Source of the DNA: Ruminococcus sp045539715 | GTDB taxonomy: Bacteria; Bacillota; Clostridia; Oscillospirales; Ruminococcaceae | Direction of reading: 5' to 3' | Assembly: GCA_045539715.1 (NCBI GenBank) | Contig: JAZQFV010000113.1 | Coordinates: 62,001 to 126,000 of the forward strand | DNA length: 64,000 bases | Part shown: piece after piece, positions 1-7,976 of the stretch | How positions within the stretch are numbered: position 1 is the first letter of the stretch | Layout of the letters: each line of letters begins with the position of its first letter | Position numbers and translations under genes: made by a program | The notes under the pieces: model-generated | The model's input: only the letters and a program-made list of their open reading frames with translations | Databases searched by the model: none | What the model was told of the DNA's origin: nothing

Positions 1-995
1 AACATCTGCTGAGGTGACTTACAAGAAGAAAGATTCTCTGTCATCTCAGGGAAATAATGCTCGCAGTACTTAACCCAACCGGGTGAGCAAGATGTGATAA
101 GTGGAAGCTTTCCGCCATTCTTAACTCTGTCGAGGAACTCGTTAGCTTCTTCCATAATTGTAAGGTCAGCAGCGAAATCAGTATCGAATACCTTATCGAA
201 GCCGAGTCTTCTGAGAGCTGCAACCATCTTGCCCTCAACATTTGTGCCGATAGGAAGACCGAAGCACTCGCCAAGACCTGCACGAACAGCAGGAGCTGTC
301 TGAACGAGAACAACCTTCTCAGGATCAGCAATAGCCTCAAGAACAGGCTTGATGTAATCCTTTTCAGCAATAGCACCAACAGGACATACAGCAATACACT
401 GACCGCAGGATACACAGCTTGTTTCGCCGAGTCCCATATCAAATGCAGAACCGATATATGTCTTGAATCCACGCTCGTTTGCACCGATTACGCCGATACC
501 CTGTGTGTTAGCACATACAGCTACGCAGCGGCGGCAAAGGATACACTTGTTGTTGTCACGGTACATATGAGCTGCACTGTTGTCAACCTCATAAGTATTT
601 GTAACGCCGTCATACTTGGAAGCGTCCTCAATACCGTAATCCTTACAGAGCTTCTGAAGCTCACAGTTGCCGCTTCTTACACAAGAGAGGCACTTTCTGT
701 CGTGAGTTGAAAGGATAAGCTCAAGAGTCTTCTTACGTGACTCAATAACCTTAGGAGAAGCTGTGAGGATTTCCATTTTGTCTGTGCAGGGATATACACA
801 ACCTGCAACAAGACGGAAGCCTCTGCCCTCGTTTACTTCAACAACGCAGATACGGCAAGCACCGATCTCGTTGATTTCTTTCATATAGCAAAGTGTAGGA
901 ATCTCAAAACCTGCAGCGTGTGCAGCCTCAAGAACTGTTGTGCCCTTGGGTACGGAGATTTCAACACCATTGACTTTAACTGTGATATTTTCCAT
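1..995 (-). CDS. hydA: [FeFe] hydrogenase catalytic subunit HydA (partial, C-terminus off window)
   Basis: Catalytic subunit of a cytoplasmic iron-only hydrogenase that produces or consumes H2; with HydB and HydC it probably forms an NADH/ferredoxin-linked, possibly electron-bifurcating, trimer. The visible 331 residues show a plant-type [2Fe-2S] domain (Cys near 34, 45, 48, 62), the His-Cys3 [4Fe-4S] motif (HDRKC..C..C near 106-118), two ferredoxin clusters (CILCRRCVAVC and CVSCGQCIAVCPVG) and the start of the H-cluster domain with L1 motif TSCSPGW. Motifs L2 and L3 lie outside the window. The ATG at 995 follows a GAGGAAC ribosome site just after the hydB stop. It is third in the order hydC-hydB-hydA. 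The family call is firm; bifurcation is inferred from subunit makeup. Confidence 0.95.
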   Translation of the reverse strand, partial: MENITVKVNGVEISVPKGTTVLEAAHAAGFEIPTLCYMKEINEIGACRICVVEVNEGRGFRLVAGCVYPCTDKMEILTASPKVIESRKKTLELILSTHDRKCLSCVRSGNCELQKLCKDYGIEDASKYDGVTNTYEVDNSAAHMYRDNNKCILCRRCVAVCANTQGIGVIGANERGFKTYIGSAFDMGLGETSCVSCGQCIAVCPVGAIAEKDYIKPVLEAIADPEKVVLVQTAPAVRAGLGECFGLPIGTNVEGKMVAALRRLGFDKVFDTDFAADLTIMEEANEFLDRVKNGGKLPLITSCSPGWVKYCEHYFPEMTENLSSCKSPQQM

Positions 996-1010
996 TATAT
1001 GTTCCTCCGC

Positions 1011-2909
1011 TTATTTCTTGATGATTGCCTTGAACTTACAGGAAGCGATACAAGCACCGCACTTCACGCACTTATCCTTGTCGATAGCGTAAGCGGGCTT
1101 CTTCTTTCCGGGAGCAGTATAATCTGTAACCTGAATAGCGTCAGCAGGACACTGCTTAGCACACATACCGCAGCCGAAGCACTTGTCAGCCTCGATCTCG
1201 TAGCTGAGAAGATCCTTACATACGCCGGCAGGACACTTCTTGTCAACAACGTGAGCGATATACTCATCTCTGAAGAACTTGAGTGTGGAAAGAACAGGGT
1301 TAGGAGCTGTCTGTCCAAGACCGCAGAGAGAGTTTGTCTTGATGTGGTAGCAGAGTTCTTCAAGCTTGTCGATATCTTCAAGAGTTCCCTTGCCCTTTGT
1401 AATCTTGTCAAGGATTTCGTATAATCTCTTTGTACCGATACGGCATGGAGTACACTTACCGCATGACTCATCAACAGTAAATTCAAGGAAGAACTTAGCG
1501 ATGTCAACCATACAGTTGTCTTCGTCCATAACGATAAGTCCGCCTGAACCCATCATTGAACCGATACCGATGAGGTTATCATAGTCGATTGGAATATCAA
1601 AATGCTCAACAGGGATACATCCGCCTGAAGGACCACCTGTCTGTGCAGCCTTAAACTTCTTTCCGTTGGGGATACCGCCGCCGATTTCCTCGATAACTTC
1701 ACGGAGAGTTGTACCCATAGGAACTTCAACAAGACCTGTGTTGTTGATCTTACCGCCGAGAGCGAATACCTTAGTACCCTTTGACTTCTCAGTACCGATT
1801 CCCTGGAACCACTCAGCACCGTTAAGGATAATCTGAGGAATGTTAGCGTATGTTTCAACGTTGTTGAGGATTGTGGGCTTGTTGTAAAGACCTTTTTCAG
1901 CAGGGAAAGGAGGTCTTGGACGAGGCTCACCACGGTTACCCTCGATAGATGTCATAAGAGCTGTTTCCTCACCGCAAACGAAAGCACCAGCACCAAGACG
2001 GAGGTCGATATCGAAATCGAAGCCTGTGCCGAAGATGTCCTTACCGAGCATACCTGCTTCACGAGCCTGCTGGATAGCGATGTTAAGACGGTCAACAGCG
2101 ATTGGGTACTCAGCACGAACGTAAACGTAACCCTGATTAGCACCGATAGCGTAACCTGCAATTGTCATAGCTTCGAGGAGAACGTGTGGGTCACCTTCGA
2201 GAACTGAACGGTCCATAAATGCACCCGGGTCACCCTCGTCAGCGTTACAGCAAACATACTTGATGTCAGCATCGGGAACGATAGTTCTTGCAAGCTTCCA
2301 CTTCATACCTGTGGGGAAGCCGCCGCCTCCACGTCCACGAAGGCCTGAATCGAGAATTGTCTGGATAACGTCCTCAGGAGTCATCTCTGTAAGTACCTTG
2401 CCGAGAGCCTTATAACCGTCACGGCCGATGTACTCGTCGATACACTCAGGATTGATAACACCGCAGTTTCTGAGAGCAACACGCTGCTGCTTTTTATAGA
2501 ATGAAGTATCGTCAAGTGACTTGATGTTGTCACCGTCAACAGTTTCTTCATAGAGGAATTCCTTAACAGGGTTTCCGCCGATGAGATGCTCGTCCACGAT
2601 ACGTGGAATTTCGTCAAGCTCTACACGTGAGTAGAAAGAGCCCTCGGGATAAACGATGAGGATAGGACCTCTTTCGCAAAGACCGAAACAGCCTGTCTTA
2701 ACGAGCTGAACCTTTTCTGTAAGTCCCTTTGCAGCGAATTCTTCCTCAAGCTTAGCAATAAGCTTAGGTGAACCGGAAGATGTACAACCTGTACCGCCGC
2801 ACACGAGAACGTGTCTTTCATATTTTGAAGAAGCATTGCCATGAGTTCTGAGAGCAACTTCGCCCTCCATAGATTCTCTGACTACCTTGAGTTCTTCAAG
2901 AGTCTTCAT
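1011..2909 (-). CDS. hydB: NADH-binding hydrogenase subunit HydB (NuoF-like)
   Basis: Diaphorase subunit of the HydABC hydrogenase, binding NAD(H), FMN and several Fe-S clusters. Domains in order: an N-terminal thioredoxin-like [2Fe-2S] domain (Cys37, Cys42, Cys74, Cys78), the NuoF core with the nucleotide/FMN glycine-rich loop GLRGRGGGGFPTG, the segment CNADEGDPGAFMDR, an SLBB region, the N3-type [4Fe-4S] motif SCGKCTPCR, and a C-terminal double ferredoxin domain (CFGCGMCAKQCP and CVKCGACIASCK). The 632-residue length, with both extra N- and C-terminal Fe-S domains, matches HydB of trimeric hydrogenases rather than NuoF of complex I. The ATG at 2909 follows GGAGG. It lies 15 nt upstream of hydA and 27 nt after hydC, consistent with one operon. 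Confidence 0.96.
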   Translation of the reverse strand: MKTLEELKVVRESMEGEVALRTHGNASSKYERHVLVCGGTGCTSSGSPKLIAKLEEEFAAKGLTEKVQLVKTGCFGLCERGPILIVYPEGSFYSRVELDEIPRIVDEHLIGGNPVKEFLYEETVDGDNIKSLDDTSFYKKQQRVALRNCGVINPECIDEYIGRDGYKALGKVLTEMTPEDVIQTILDSGLRGRGGGGFPTGMKWKLARTIVPDADIKYVCCNADEGDPGAFMDRSVLEGDPHVLLEAMTIAGYAIGANQGYVYVRAEYPIAVDRLNIAIQQAREAGMLGKDIFGTGFDFDIDLRLGAGAFVCGEETALMTSIEGNRGEPRPRPPFPAEKGLYNKPTILNNVETYANIPQIILNGAEWFQGIGTEKSKGTKVFALGGKINNTGLVEVPMGTTLREVIEEIGGGIPNGKKFKAAQTGGPSGGCIPVEHFDIPIDYDNLIGIGSMMGSGGLIVMDEDNCMVDIAKFFLEFTVDESCGKCTPCRIGTKRLYEILDKITKGKGTLEDIDKLEELCYHIKTNSLCGLGQTAPNPVLSTLKFFRDEYIAHVVDKKCPAGVCKDLLSYEIEADKCFGCGMCAKQCPADAIQVTDYTAPGKKKPAYAIDKDKCVKCGACIASCKFKAIIKK

Positions 2910-2936
2910 AAGTTAACCTCCTAACAGTTATGTATA

Positions 2937-3434
2937 TTATGCGTTATACTTTTCGATGATCTTATCAACGTCGTCAACAGTAAGACGGCCGAAAACGTCC
3001 TCATTTACTGTAAGAACGGGAGCAAGACCGCAAGCACCGATACAACGGCAAGCTTCGAGAGAGAATTTACCGTCGGGAGTACACTCACCGCCTGCAATTC
3101 CGAGCTTTTCAGAAAGCTTGTTGAAGATATCGCCTGAGCCTTTAACATAGCAAGCTGTACCAAGGCATACAGAGATTGTGTACTCGCCCTTTGGATAGAG
3201 AGAGAACTGAGCGTAGAATGTTACAACGCCATAGATTTTCTCAAGGGGAATACCTGTGTTGTCGGAAATAATTTTCTGAACCTCGATTGGGAGGTAGCCA
3301 TAGATTTCCTGAGCCTTCTGAAGAATGGGCATGAGAGCACCCTGAGTGTCCTTTTTCTCGGCAATAACTGCGAGAAGCTGAGCTTCCTGCTCTTTAGTTC
3401 CATTGAAAGGAACTGTAGCTTTAGCTGAATTCAT
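2937..3434 (-). CDS. hydC: Hydrogenase subunit HydC (NuoE-like [2Fe-2S] protein)
   Basis: Small electron-transfer subunit of the HydABC hydrogenase, related to the 24-kDa NuoE subunit. It has an N-terminal helical bundle (about residues 10-75, including the conserved IYGVVTFYAQFS segment) followed by a thioredoxin-like [2Fe-2S] domain with two cysteine pairs, SVCLGTACYVKG and CRCIGACGLAP. Length (165) is normal. The ATG at 3434 is preceded by an AAGGAGG site. It is first in the hydCBA operon, and its leader carries a stem-loop and a Rex-like site listed separately. The call rests on complete motif agreement and on adjacency to hydB. Confidence 0.95.
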   Translation of the reverse strand: MNSAKATVPFNGTKEQEAQLLAVIAEKKDTQGALMPILQKAQEIYGYLPIEVQKIISDNTGIPLEKIYGVVTFYAQFSLYPKGEYTISVCLGTACYVKGSGDIFNKLSEKLGIAGGECTPDGKFSLEACRCIGACGLAPVLTVNEDVFGRLTVDDVDKIIEKYNA

Positions 3435-3461
3435 GTAAGATGAACCTCCTTTTTACTTGTT

Positions 3462-3482
3462 CCGCAGAGAGCTAATCTGCGG
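3462..3482 (-). promoter_or_regulatory. Stem-loop in the hydC 5' leader
   Basis: Perfect 7-bp inverted repeat CCGCAGA/TCTGCGG with a 7-nt loop, about 27 nt upstream of the hydC start codon. There is no T-run, so it is not a simple terminator. It may stabilise the mRNA or affect ribosome loading. Confidence 0.45.
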
Positions 3483-3489
3483 CGGACCT

Positions 3490-3553
3490 ATGTGAAATAA
3501 ATAACAATGTCATCGTGACACATACATACCCCACATATCTAAATAACATTATA
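3490..3553 (-). promoter_or_regulatory. hydCBA promoter with Rex-like operator
   Basis: On the minus strand a TGGTATAAT extended -10 lies at 3548-3553. Downstream in the leader, 3490-3507 reads ATGTGAAATAAATAACAA, close to the Rex operator form TTGTGAA-N4-TTnACAA. Rex senses NADH/NAD+ and controls fermentative hydrogenases in Firmicutes. The operator is inferred from similarity only, and there is no good -35, which would suit an extended -10 promoter. Confidence 0.45.
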
Positions 3554-3926
3554 CCACATAATCAAAAAAATTGCTATCGCTTTTTTAGCCTAATTACAGA
3601 TATTTTTATTGTGTATTTTGTACAAAAGCAACTGTTTTTATTTGGTTAGTATTGACTAACTGTTATAAAATGACAGTAAAGGAAACTTTCAGCAATTTCG
3701 GATAATACAAAAAATTTCAGCTTGCCAAAATAATTGTAAATTTACATATAAGAATTTATGAAATATTTGTAAATTCGTAAAATCAGATTAATTTTAACAA
3801 AAAGCGGTATTTCCCCATTTTTTTAACCTTTTGATTTAAGAAAGAGAAATAATCGTAACTCTTAAACTAATATACTTATTCACGAAAAATTCACATTTAA
3901 AAAGGCTGAAAAATCCCGAAAAACCA
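3554..3926. other. AT-rich gene-free stretch between divergent units
   Basis: This spacer between the hydC promoter and the promoter of the DUF4250 gene is very A+T rich. I see no ORF with a ribosome site, no RNA gene and no strong repeat. It probably holds upstream promoter sequences only. Confidence 0.5.
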
Positions 3927-4053
3927 TTGACATACTGCGATTTTTATTGTATATTTATATCAAGCTATAAAACAGATAATCAGTTGAGAAAGTTATGAGA
4001 ATCTTTTGTTGCCGTGAAATATTAGCACATTTTGCGGCAACCAATCTTTTTTT
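3927..4053 (+). promoter_or_regulatory. Promoter and leader attenuator of the DUF4250 gene
   Basis: TTGACA (3927-3932), a 17-nt spacer and TATATT (3950-3955) form a promoter. The leader then contains a 7-bp hairpin GTTGCCG/CGGCAAC (arms 4008-4014 and 4035-4041) followed by seven T at 4047-4053. This is terminator-like and sits directly in front of the Shine-Dalgarno site of the next gene, so it could act as an attenuator. Confidence 0.55.
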
Positions 4054-4068
4054 GAAAGGAAAACTGAA

Positions 4069-4245
4069 ATGAACATTCCAAATGACCCCGCTATTCTACT
4101 TAGCTATATTAACACCAAACTCCGTGACGAATATTCAAATCTTGACGATTTGTGCGGAAGTCTTTGCATTTCAAAAGAAGAACTGGAAAAAAAGCTTATG
4201 ACCATTGGTTACGTTTACAGCGAAGAAACAAACAGTTTTAAGTGA
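4069..4245 (+). CDS. DUF4250 domain protein
   Basis: A 58-residue protein matching the small DUF4250 family as I know it: a motif like DPAILLSYINTKLRD, then a Leu/Asp-rich helix, then a second half with SKEELEKKL and the end GYVYSEETNSFK. The family is common in clostridia and has no known function; the predicted fold is compact helical with a helix-turn-helix feel. The ATG is 6 nt after GAAAGGA. It has its own promoter and a terminator-like leader, and is followed 32 nt later by the dockerin gene, so the two may be cotranscribed. Unlikely to be spurious, because the family pattern is intact. Confidence 0.8.
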   Translation: MNIPNDPAILLSYINTKLRDEYSNLDDLCGSLCISKEELEKKLMTIGYVYSEETNSFK

Positions 4246-4277
4246 TACACAAAGTATCAGAAATGTGAGGGAAAAAA

Positions 4278-5774
4278 ATGAATAAGATTTTCAAGAAAAC
4301 CACAGCTCTTTTTTCAGCAGCTGTAATGTCTGTATGCGGTTCTATGGGATATTTCCCAACTGTATTTGCCGAAGAAGGAAAAGAAGTTGAAGTAATTTTC
4401 GATTTCGTTCTTGACAAGAATAAGATTGAACCCGATTACAGAAAAGACGGCGAACTTTCAAGCATTAACGACTACGGTTCATTTACTGCCACAGCAGGTT
4501 CCGTTATTGCAATTCCCCTTGGCGAATTCACTTCAAAAACTCACGGATTTGAGGGCTGGACAGCTGACGGTTTCTATGGATATGAGGGCGGCGAAACATA
4601 CCGTATTCCTGCGGATTATGCAGAAGATACAATTGTTTTCAAGGCTATCTGGTACGATTATGCCGAAAAAAATCTTACTGATGTAAAGTATGTCCTTGAA
4701 TATGACGGTGTAGAACTGGAAAGACCTGAGTGGCTTAAAGATACAAGAGCTATCCCCGGTATGCTTTTCGAACCGAACTATACAACAATCAAGATTGAAG
4801 ATTTCGGCGAAAACAAAATTGACCTTACATCAAGCGGTCTTACAGACGGCGAGCGTGTTTACAAATTCGGCACAAAGTTTGTTATGGGTACAGAGCCGAT
4901 TACATTATATCCTATCTGGCTTAAACAAGTCATGGTTACATTCACAACAGGAGATGTTGACCGTATAAACGGAAACACATCTGTTACATTCCCAAAAATG
5001 GAAGAAGGCAGAGATGAACTTGCTGCTTCCGACCGTTTTTCAAGAAACGGATTTAACCTTGTAGGCTGGATTTCAAGCTATGACGGTCAACAGTACAAAC
5101 CCGGTGCAACTGTTACATTCCCGGGCGAAGATGTTACATTTACAGCTGTATGGGAGCCTAAGAACTATAACGTAGTTTTCAAAACAGGCAACGGCGGAGA
5201 AAATAAAAAGGTTCCAGGTCTTACAGATACAACTATTATCTGTCCCGACCCTGAGCATACTGTTGATGGAATGACCTTTGCAGGCTGGAAGGATTCAGAA
5301 GGCGAAATTTATCCCGTAGGAAGCGAATACCTTATCAAGGGTGCAATTCCCGGTTCAGGTATCGTTCTCACAGGCGTATGGACAGAGGGCAATGAGCCTC
5401 CTGTAACAACTGAGCCTGTTACTACAACCACAACAGAGCCTGCAACTACTACAACTTCTTCTGTTGATACTACAACCACAACTGTAAGCACAACTGAGCC
5501 GGTTGTTACAACTACAACAACTGCTCCTACAACTCCTCCCGAAACTGATGTTCTTCTCGGTGATGCAAACCGTGACGGAAAGGTATCAATCGCTGACGCA
5601 GCTGCTATTTTCCAGAATCTTGCAAACGGCGATAAATACAAACTCACAGAGCAGGGACTTAAAAATGCAGATTGCTGCAACCCCGGAAGCGGTATAACAG
5701 CCGCAGATGCTATTGCAATTCAGAAGCTTGATGCAGGGCTTATTGATGCGCTCCCCTTTATTGAAAAGGAATAA
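4278..5774 (+). CDS. Secreted InlB-type repeat protein with C-terminal dockerin
   Basis: A 498-residue exported protein. Residues 1-31 form a signal peptide (Lys-rich start, hydrophobic core, likely cleavage after VFA). Residues about 35-375 hold at least three Listeria/Bacteroides-type InlB_B repeats, recognisable by the recurring F.GW...G..Y.......D.TF.A.W pattern. A Thr/Pro-rich linker (about 375-425, many TTTTT runs) follows, then a type I dockerin (about 428-495) with two Ca2+-binding segments, GDANRDGKVSIADAAAI and a degenerate second copy rich in AADAIAIQ. The dockerin should bind a cohesin on a scaffoldin or cell-surface protein. No catalytic domain is visible, so the role may be adhesion or structure. 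A RBS GTGAGGG precedes the ATG. Confidence 0.9.
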   Translation: MNKIFKKTTALFSAAVMSVCGSMGYFPTVFAEEGKEVEVIFDFVLDKNKIEPDYRKDGELSSINDYGSFTATAGSVIAIPLGEFTSKTHGFEGWTADGFYGYEGGETYRIPADYAEDTIVFKAIWYDYAEKNLTDVKYVLEYDGVELERPEWLKDTRAIPGMLFEPNYTTIKIEDFGENKIDLTSSGLTDGERVYKFGTKFVMGTEPITLYPIWLKQVMVTFTTGDVDRINGNTSVTFPKMEEGRDELAASDRFSRNGFNLVGWISSYDGQQYKPGATVTFPGEDVTFTAVWEPKNYNVVFKTGNGGENKKVPGLTDTTIICPDPEHTVDGMTFAGWKDSEGEIYPVGSEYLIKGAIPGSGIVLTGVWTEGNEPPVTTEPVTTTTTEPATTTTSSVDTTTTTVSTTEPVVTTTTTAPTTPPETDVLLGDANRDGKVSIADAAAIFQNLANGDKYKLTEQGLKNADCCNPGSGITAADAIAIQKLDAGLIDALPFIEKE

Positions 5775-5776
5775 AT

Positions 5777-5819
5777 AATAAAAAATCCCCCGAAAGGGCG
5801 GTAGCCATAGAGAAGTTTT
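5777..5819 (-). repeat. Left inverted-repeat copy of the putative element
   Basis: Read on the minus strand: AAAACTTCT, then ACCGCCC, then TCGGGGGATTTTTTATT. The last 17 bases are identical to the right copy at 14575-14591. It can also fold as a C/G hairpin followed by T-rich sequence, so a terminator function is possible. Confidence 0.6.
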
Positions 5820-5863
5820 CAACCCAAATGGTTTAAGACAATCGGTGGCTTATGTAAAAACAA

Positions 5864-5906
5864 ACAGAGCAACATCGCTTAACTGCGGTGTTGCTCTTGT
5901 TTTTAT
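5864..5906. terminator. Bidirectional rho-independent terminator
   Basis: A 13-bp stem (5866-5878 with 5885-5897, one G-T pair) and a 6-nt loop, flanked by a T-run on the plus side and an A-run on the other. It can end the arsenic operon on the minus strand and rightward transcription from the dockerin gene. Confidence 0.85.
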
Positions 5907-6301
5907 TGTAATTTTAATTTTAACGCAATTATCTGCTCCTCAATCCTTTTTATAACATCAACAAAAAACTCATCACTTTCACCCGTCGGGTCAGGAAGTC
6001 CCCAGTTATCGTCAAAATCTCTGCCGATATAAGGACAACCCACATCACATCCCATTGAAATCGCAATATCGGGCGACGGGATTCTATCAAAGGTTTTACT
6101 GTATTGCGTAAGCTCCATATCAATGCCATAGAGCTGCTTCATCAGTCTTACAGCGTCCTGGTTTATCTGCGGTTTTGTTTCTGTACCTGTGGAATAGCTT
6201 TCAAAAACATCACTTGCAAGGTGTTTTCCAAGAGCCTCGGCAATCTGACTTCGACAGGAATTATGCACACATATAAAAGCAACCTTCTTCATATCAACCA
6301 C
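5903..6301 (-). CDS. arsC: Arsenate reductase, thioredoxin-coupled (LMW-PTP fold)
   Basis: Reduces arsenate to arsenite in the cytosol with a catalytic Cys relay regenerated by thioredoxin. The P-loop CX5R is intact at Cys11-VHNSC-Arg17, followed by S and QIAEALG. A downstream Cys pair region (SMGCDVGCPYIG) supplies the resolving cysteines typical of this family, and the WGLPDPTG segment carries the conserved Asp. Length 132 is normal. I chose the GTG at 6301 because GGAG stands 7 nt before it; ATG at 6292 is the alternative. It overlaps the upstream thioredoxin-like gene by 8 nt, so translation is probably coupled. Last gene of the ars operon. Confidence 0.93.
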   Translation of the reverse strand: MVDMKKVAFICVHNSCRSQIAEALGKHLASDVFESYSTGTETKPQINQDAVRLMKQLYGIDMELTQYSKTFDRIPSPDIAISMGCDVGCPYIGRDFDDNWGLPDPTGESDEFFVDVIKRIEEQIIALKLKLQ

Positions 6302-6671
6302 TCACTTTCTCCAGTATTTTCACGATTTCAGCAGGCTTCAAGACCTTTCCCATAGCCACAACCTGTTCATTGACAACAAGAGCAGGCATACTCATCACAC
6401 TGTAAGCCATAACCTTTTCCATATCCGTGATATATTCTACTTCGATGTCAAGTCCCATTTCCAAAACTGCTTTCTTTGCATTTTCATACTGCTGGTGGCA
6501 GGACTTACAGCCTGCACCAAGAACTTTAACACAACAGATACCGCTTTTTGCTTCCTCACAGCAGTAATCACTTGTGATTCCAGTTGTTTCCGATACGGGA
6601 CATCCGCACTGACAAGCACACGCTGATGTCTGCTGTTCTTCCTTTTTCTTACCAAAACCGAATAATGCCAT
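6294..6671 (-). CDS. Small thioredoxin-like redox protein (CKSC)
   Basis: A 125-residue protein with a Cys-rich N-terminal segment (residues 17-48, eight Cys in pairs) and a thioredoxin-fold domain of the redox-active-disulfide-2 / TM0996 type: KVLGAGCKSC (Cys55, Cys58), then a cis-Pro loop SMPALVVNEQ near residue 98. This family accepts electrons from CcdA-type membrane carriers and is often found beside ArsC and permeases. Here it is the likely electron donor to ArsC or a metal-binding helper. The Cys-rich arm could bind arsenite, which is inference. It lies between ccdA (24 nt) and arsC (overlap). Confidence 0.85.
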   Translation of the reverse strand: MALFGFGKKKEEQQTSACACQCGCPVSETTGITSDYCCEEAKSGICCVKVLGAGCKSCHQQYENAKKAVLEMGLDIEVEYITDMEKVMAYSVMSMPALVVNEQVVAMGKVLKPAEIVKILEKVSG

Positions 6672-6695
6672 AGTAATATACCTCCATAAATTAAA

Positions 6696-7397
6696 TTACA
6701 TTGCAAGCCAGAACATATACAGTCCAACGAGCAGTATGACTATGCCCATCAGGATTTTAAGTATTGTTCCGGCTCTTTGATATTTTTCATTGCCGTTCAG
6801 CTTCTGTACAAACCCTACAGACGTTCCTGCAATTATCACAAGCGTGCTGTGTCCAACAGAATACAAAAGCATCAGCAAAATACCCAAAACCATATTATCC
6901 TGTCCCGCAATCATTGCAAGCAAAGCTATCAGTACAGGAGTTGAACAAGGAGAGGAGAAAATTCCTCCCAATACTCCTGCGATAAAAGCACCGATAAATC
7001 CTCTTTTCTTATTCTTTGAAATCAGATTAACAGACGGAATAAAGTTAAAAATACCCCAAGTCTGTAAAGACATCAAAACCATCAGCAATCCGAGAATGAG
7101 ATACCAAAGCTGTGATGAAGTTCCCATCAGTTTTCCTGCCGATGTAGCGATAATGCCAAGAGTTACGAATGTAATTGCAGTACCAAGAGAAAATGTCAGC
7201 GAATAGAGAAATGCTTTCTTTGTGTTCTTCTCACCTGTTCCGCCAACATAACCTATAATCAGCGGAATACCCGACAATGAACAGGGCGTAAATGAAGTCA
7301 GAATACCTGCAATCAGAGCAAGAACAGGTGCAAGCCACATATTCTCTCCTATTACTTCGGCAATCTGCGTAAGCCAGCTGTCAATCAAATCACTCAA
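6696..7397 (-). CDS. ccdA: CcdA/DsbD-type transmembrane thiol-electron carrier
   Basis: A 233-residue membrane protein with six to seven helices that passes reducing equivalents from cytosolic thioredoxin across the membrane. Family marks seen are the first-helix motif LTSFTPCSLSGIPLIIGYVGG (Cys after Pro) and the matching FSSPCSTPVLIALLAMIAG in the second half, whose two cysteines form the carrier disulfide. Length agrees with CcdA rather than full DsbD. It overlaps the preceding membrane-anchored thioredoxin by 8 nt. In this operon it plausibly keeps the extracytoplasmic thioredoxin and/or the permease reduced. Confidence 0.9.
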   Translation of the reverse strand: MSDLIDSWLTQIAEVIGENMWLAPVLALIAGILTSFTPCSLSGIPLIIGYVGGTGEKNTKKAFLYSLTFSLGTAITFVTLGIIATSAGKLMGTSSQLWYLILGLLMVLMSLQTWGIFNFIPSVNLISKNKKRGFIGAFIAGVLGGIFSSPCSTPVLIALLAMIAGQDNMVLGILLMLLYSVGHSTLVIIAGTSVGFVQKLNGNEKYQRAGTILKILMGIVILLVGLYMFWLAM

Positions 7398-7965
7398 CTC
7401 CCATTTCTTTCAGGATTTTTCTCATCTGTTCTTCAGTAAGTCCTCCCTGATGAACAGTAAATGCGTGTTCATTGCTTTCTCTGTCACTGTACATAATGAA
7501 CTCAATTTCTGCTGCAAGCTCATTACTCGGAACGAATGGAGAACCGTCAGCATTGAAGAAAACCTGCGTAGGAATTATCTGAACAGGCACATTGGCGGCA
7601 GCTTCTCCGTATTTCCATACATCAACAAACTTGATAAAAGCCTTTCCGTACATTTCTCTGTTCATCGTTTTAAGAACAGGAGCCATTTCCTTGCACGGAA
7701 TACAGGAATCCGCACCATAATCAGCAATAACAGGCAAACCGTATTCAGCAAGAGCAGAAAAGTCGATTTCCTCGTCAGCATTCAAAGAAAAATCAGCATC
7801 CTTCAGCTGTTCGGGAACTTCGTTGAAATTTTGCGTGGTCTGTAAGGTTTCTGTTAACGCAGTTTTGTTTTCTGTATTGTTCTTTATTATCCACATAACA
7901 GCGATAGTTGCAATAATCGCAACGGGTATGAGTATCTTTAACAATAGTGATTTTTTCTTTTCCAT
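7390..7965 (-). CDS. Membrane-anchored thioredoxin-like protein (CIPC)
   Basis: A single N-terminal membrane segment (about residues 8-27) anchors an extracytoplasmic thioredoxin domain with active site Cys88-IPC-91 (sequence DYGADSCIPCKEMAPVLK) and a cis-Pro region VQIIPTQVFF. It probably receives electrons from the CcdA protein encoded next. I chose ATG 7965, with GGAGG 5 nt upstream; a GTG at 7977 in the same frame overlaps the RBS and is less likely. The gene follows the permease closely (11 nt). Length about 191 residues. Confidence 0.87.
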   Translation of the reverse strand: MEKKKSLLLKILIPVAIIATIAVMWIIKNNTENKTALTETLQTTQNFNEVPEQLKDADFSLNADEEIDFSALAEYGLPVIADYGADSCIPCKEMAPVLKTMNREMYGKAFIKFVDVWKYGEAAANVPVQIIPTQVFFNADGSPFVPSNELAAEIEFIMYSDRESNEHAFTVHQGGLTEEQMRKILKEMGVE

Positions 7966-7976
7966 TATGTCCTCCA

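Noticed and set aside
918..1424. A 168-codon plus-strand ORF opposite hydB
   Set aside because: Overlaps the hydA-hydB junction in antisense, with no family resemblance and no start signal.
5309..5680. Val-rich minus-strand ORF in the dockerin gene
   Set aside because: Complement of the Thr-rich linker (ACA/ACT codons); not a gene.
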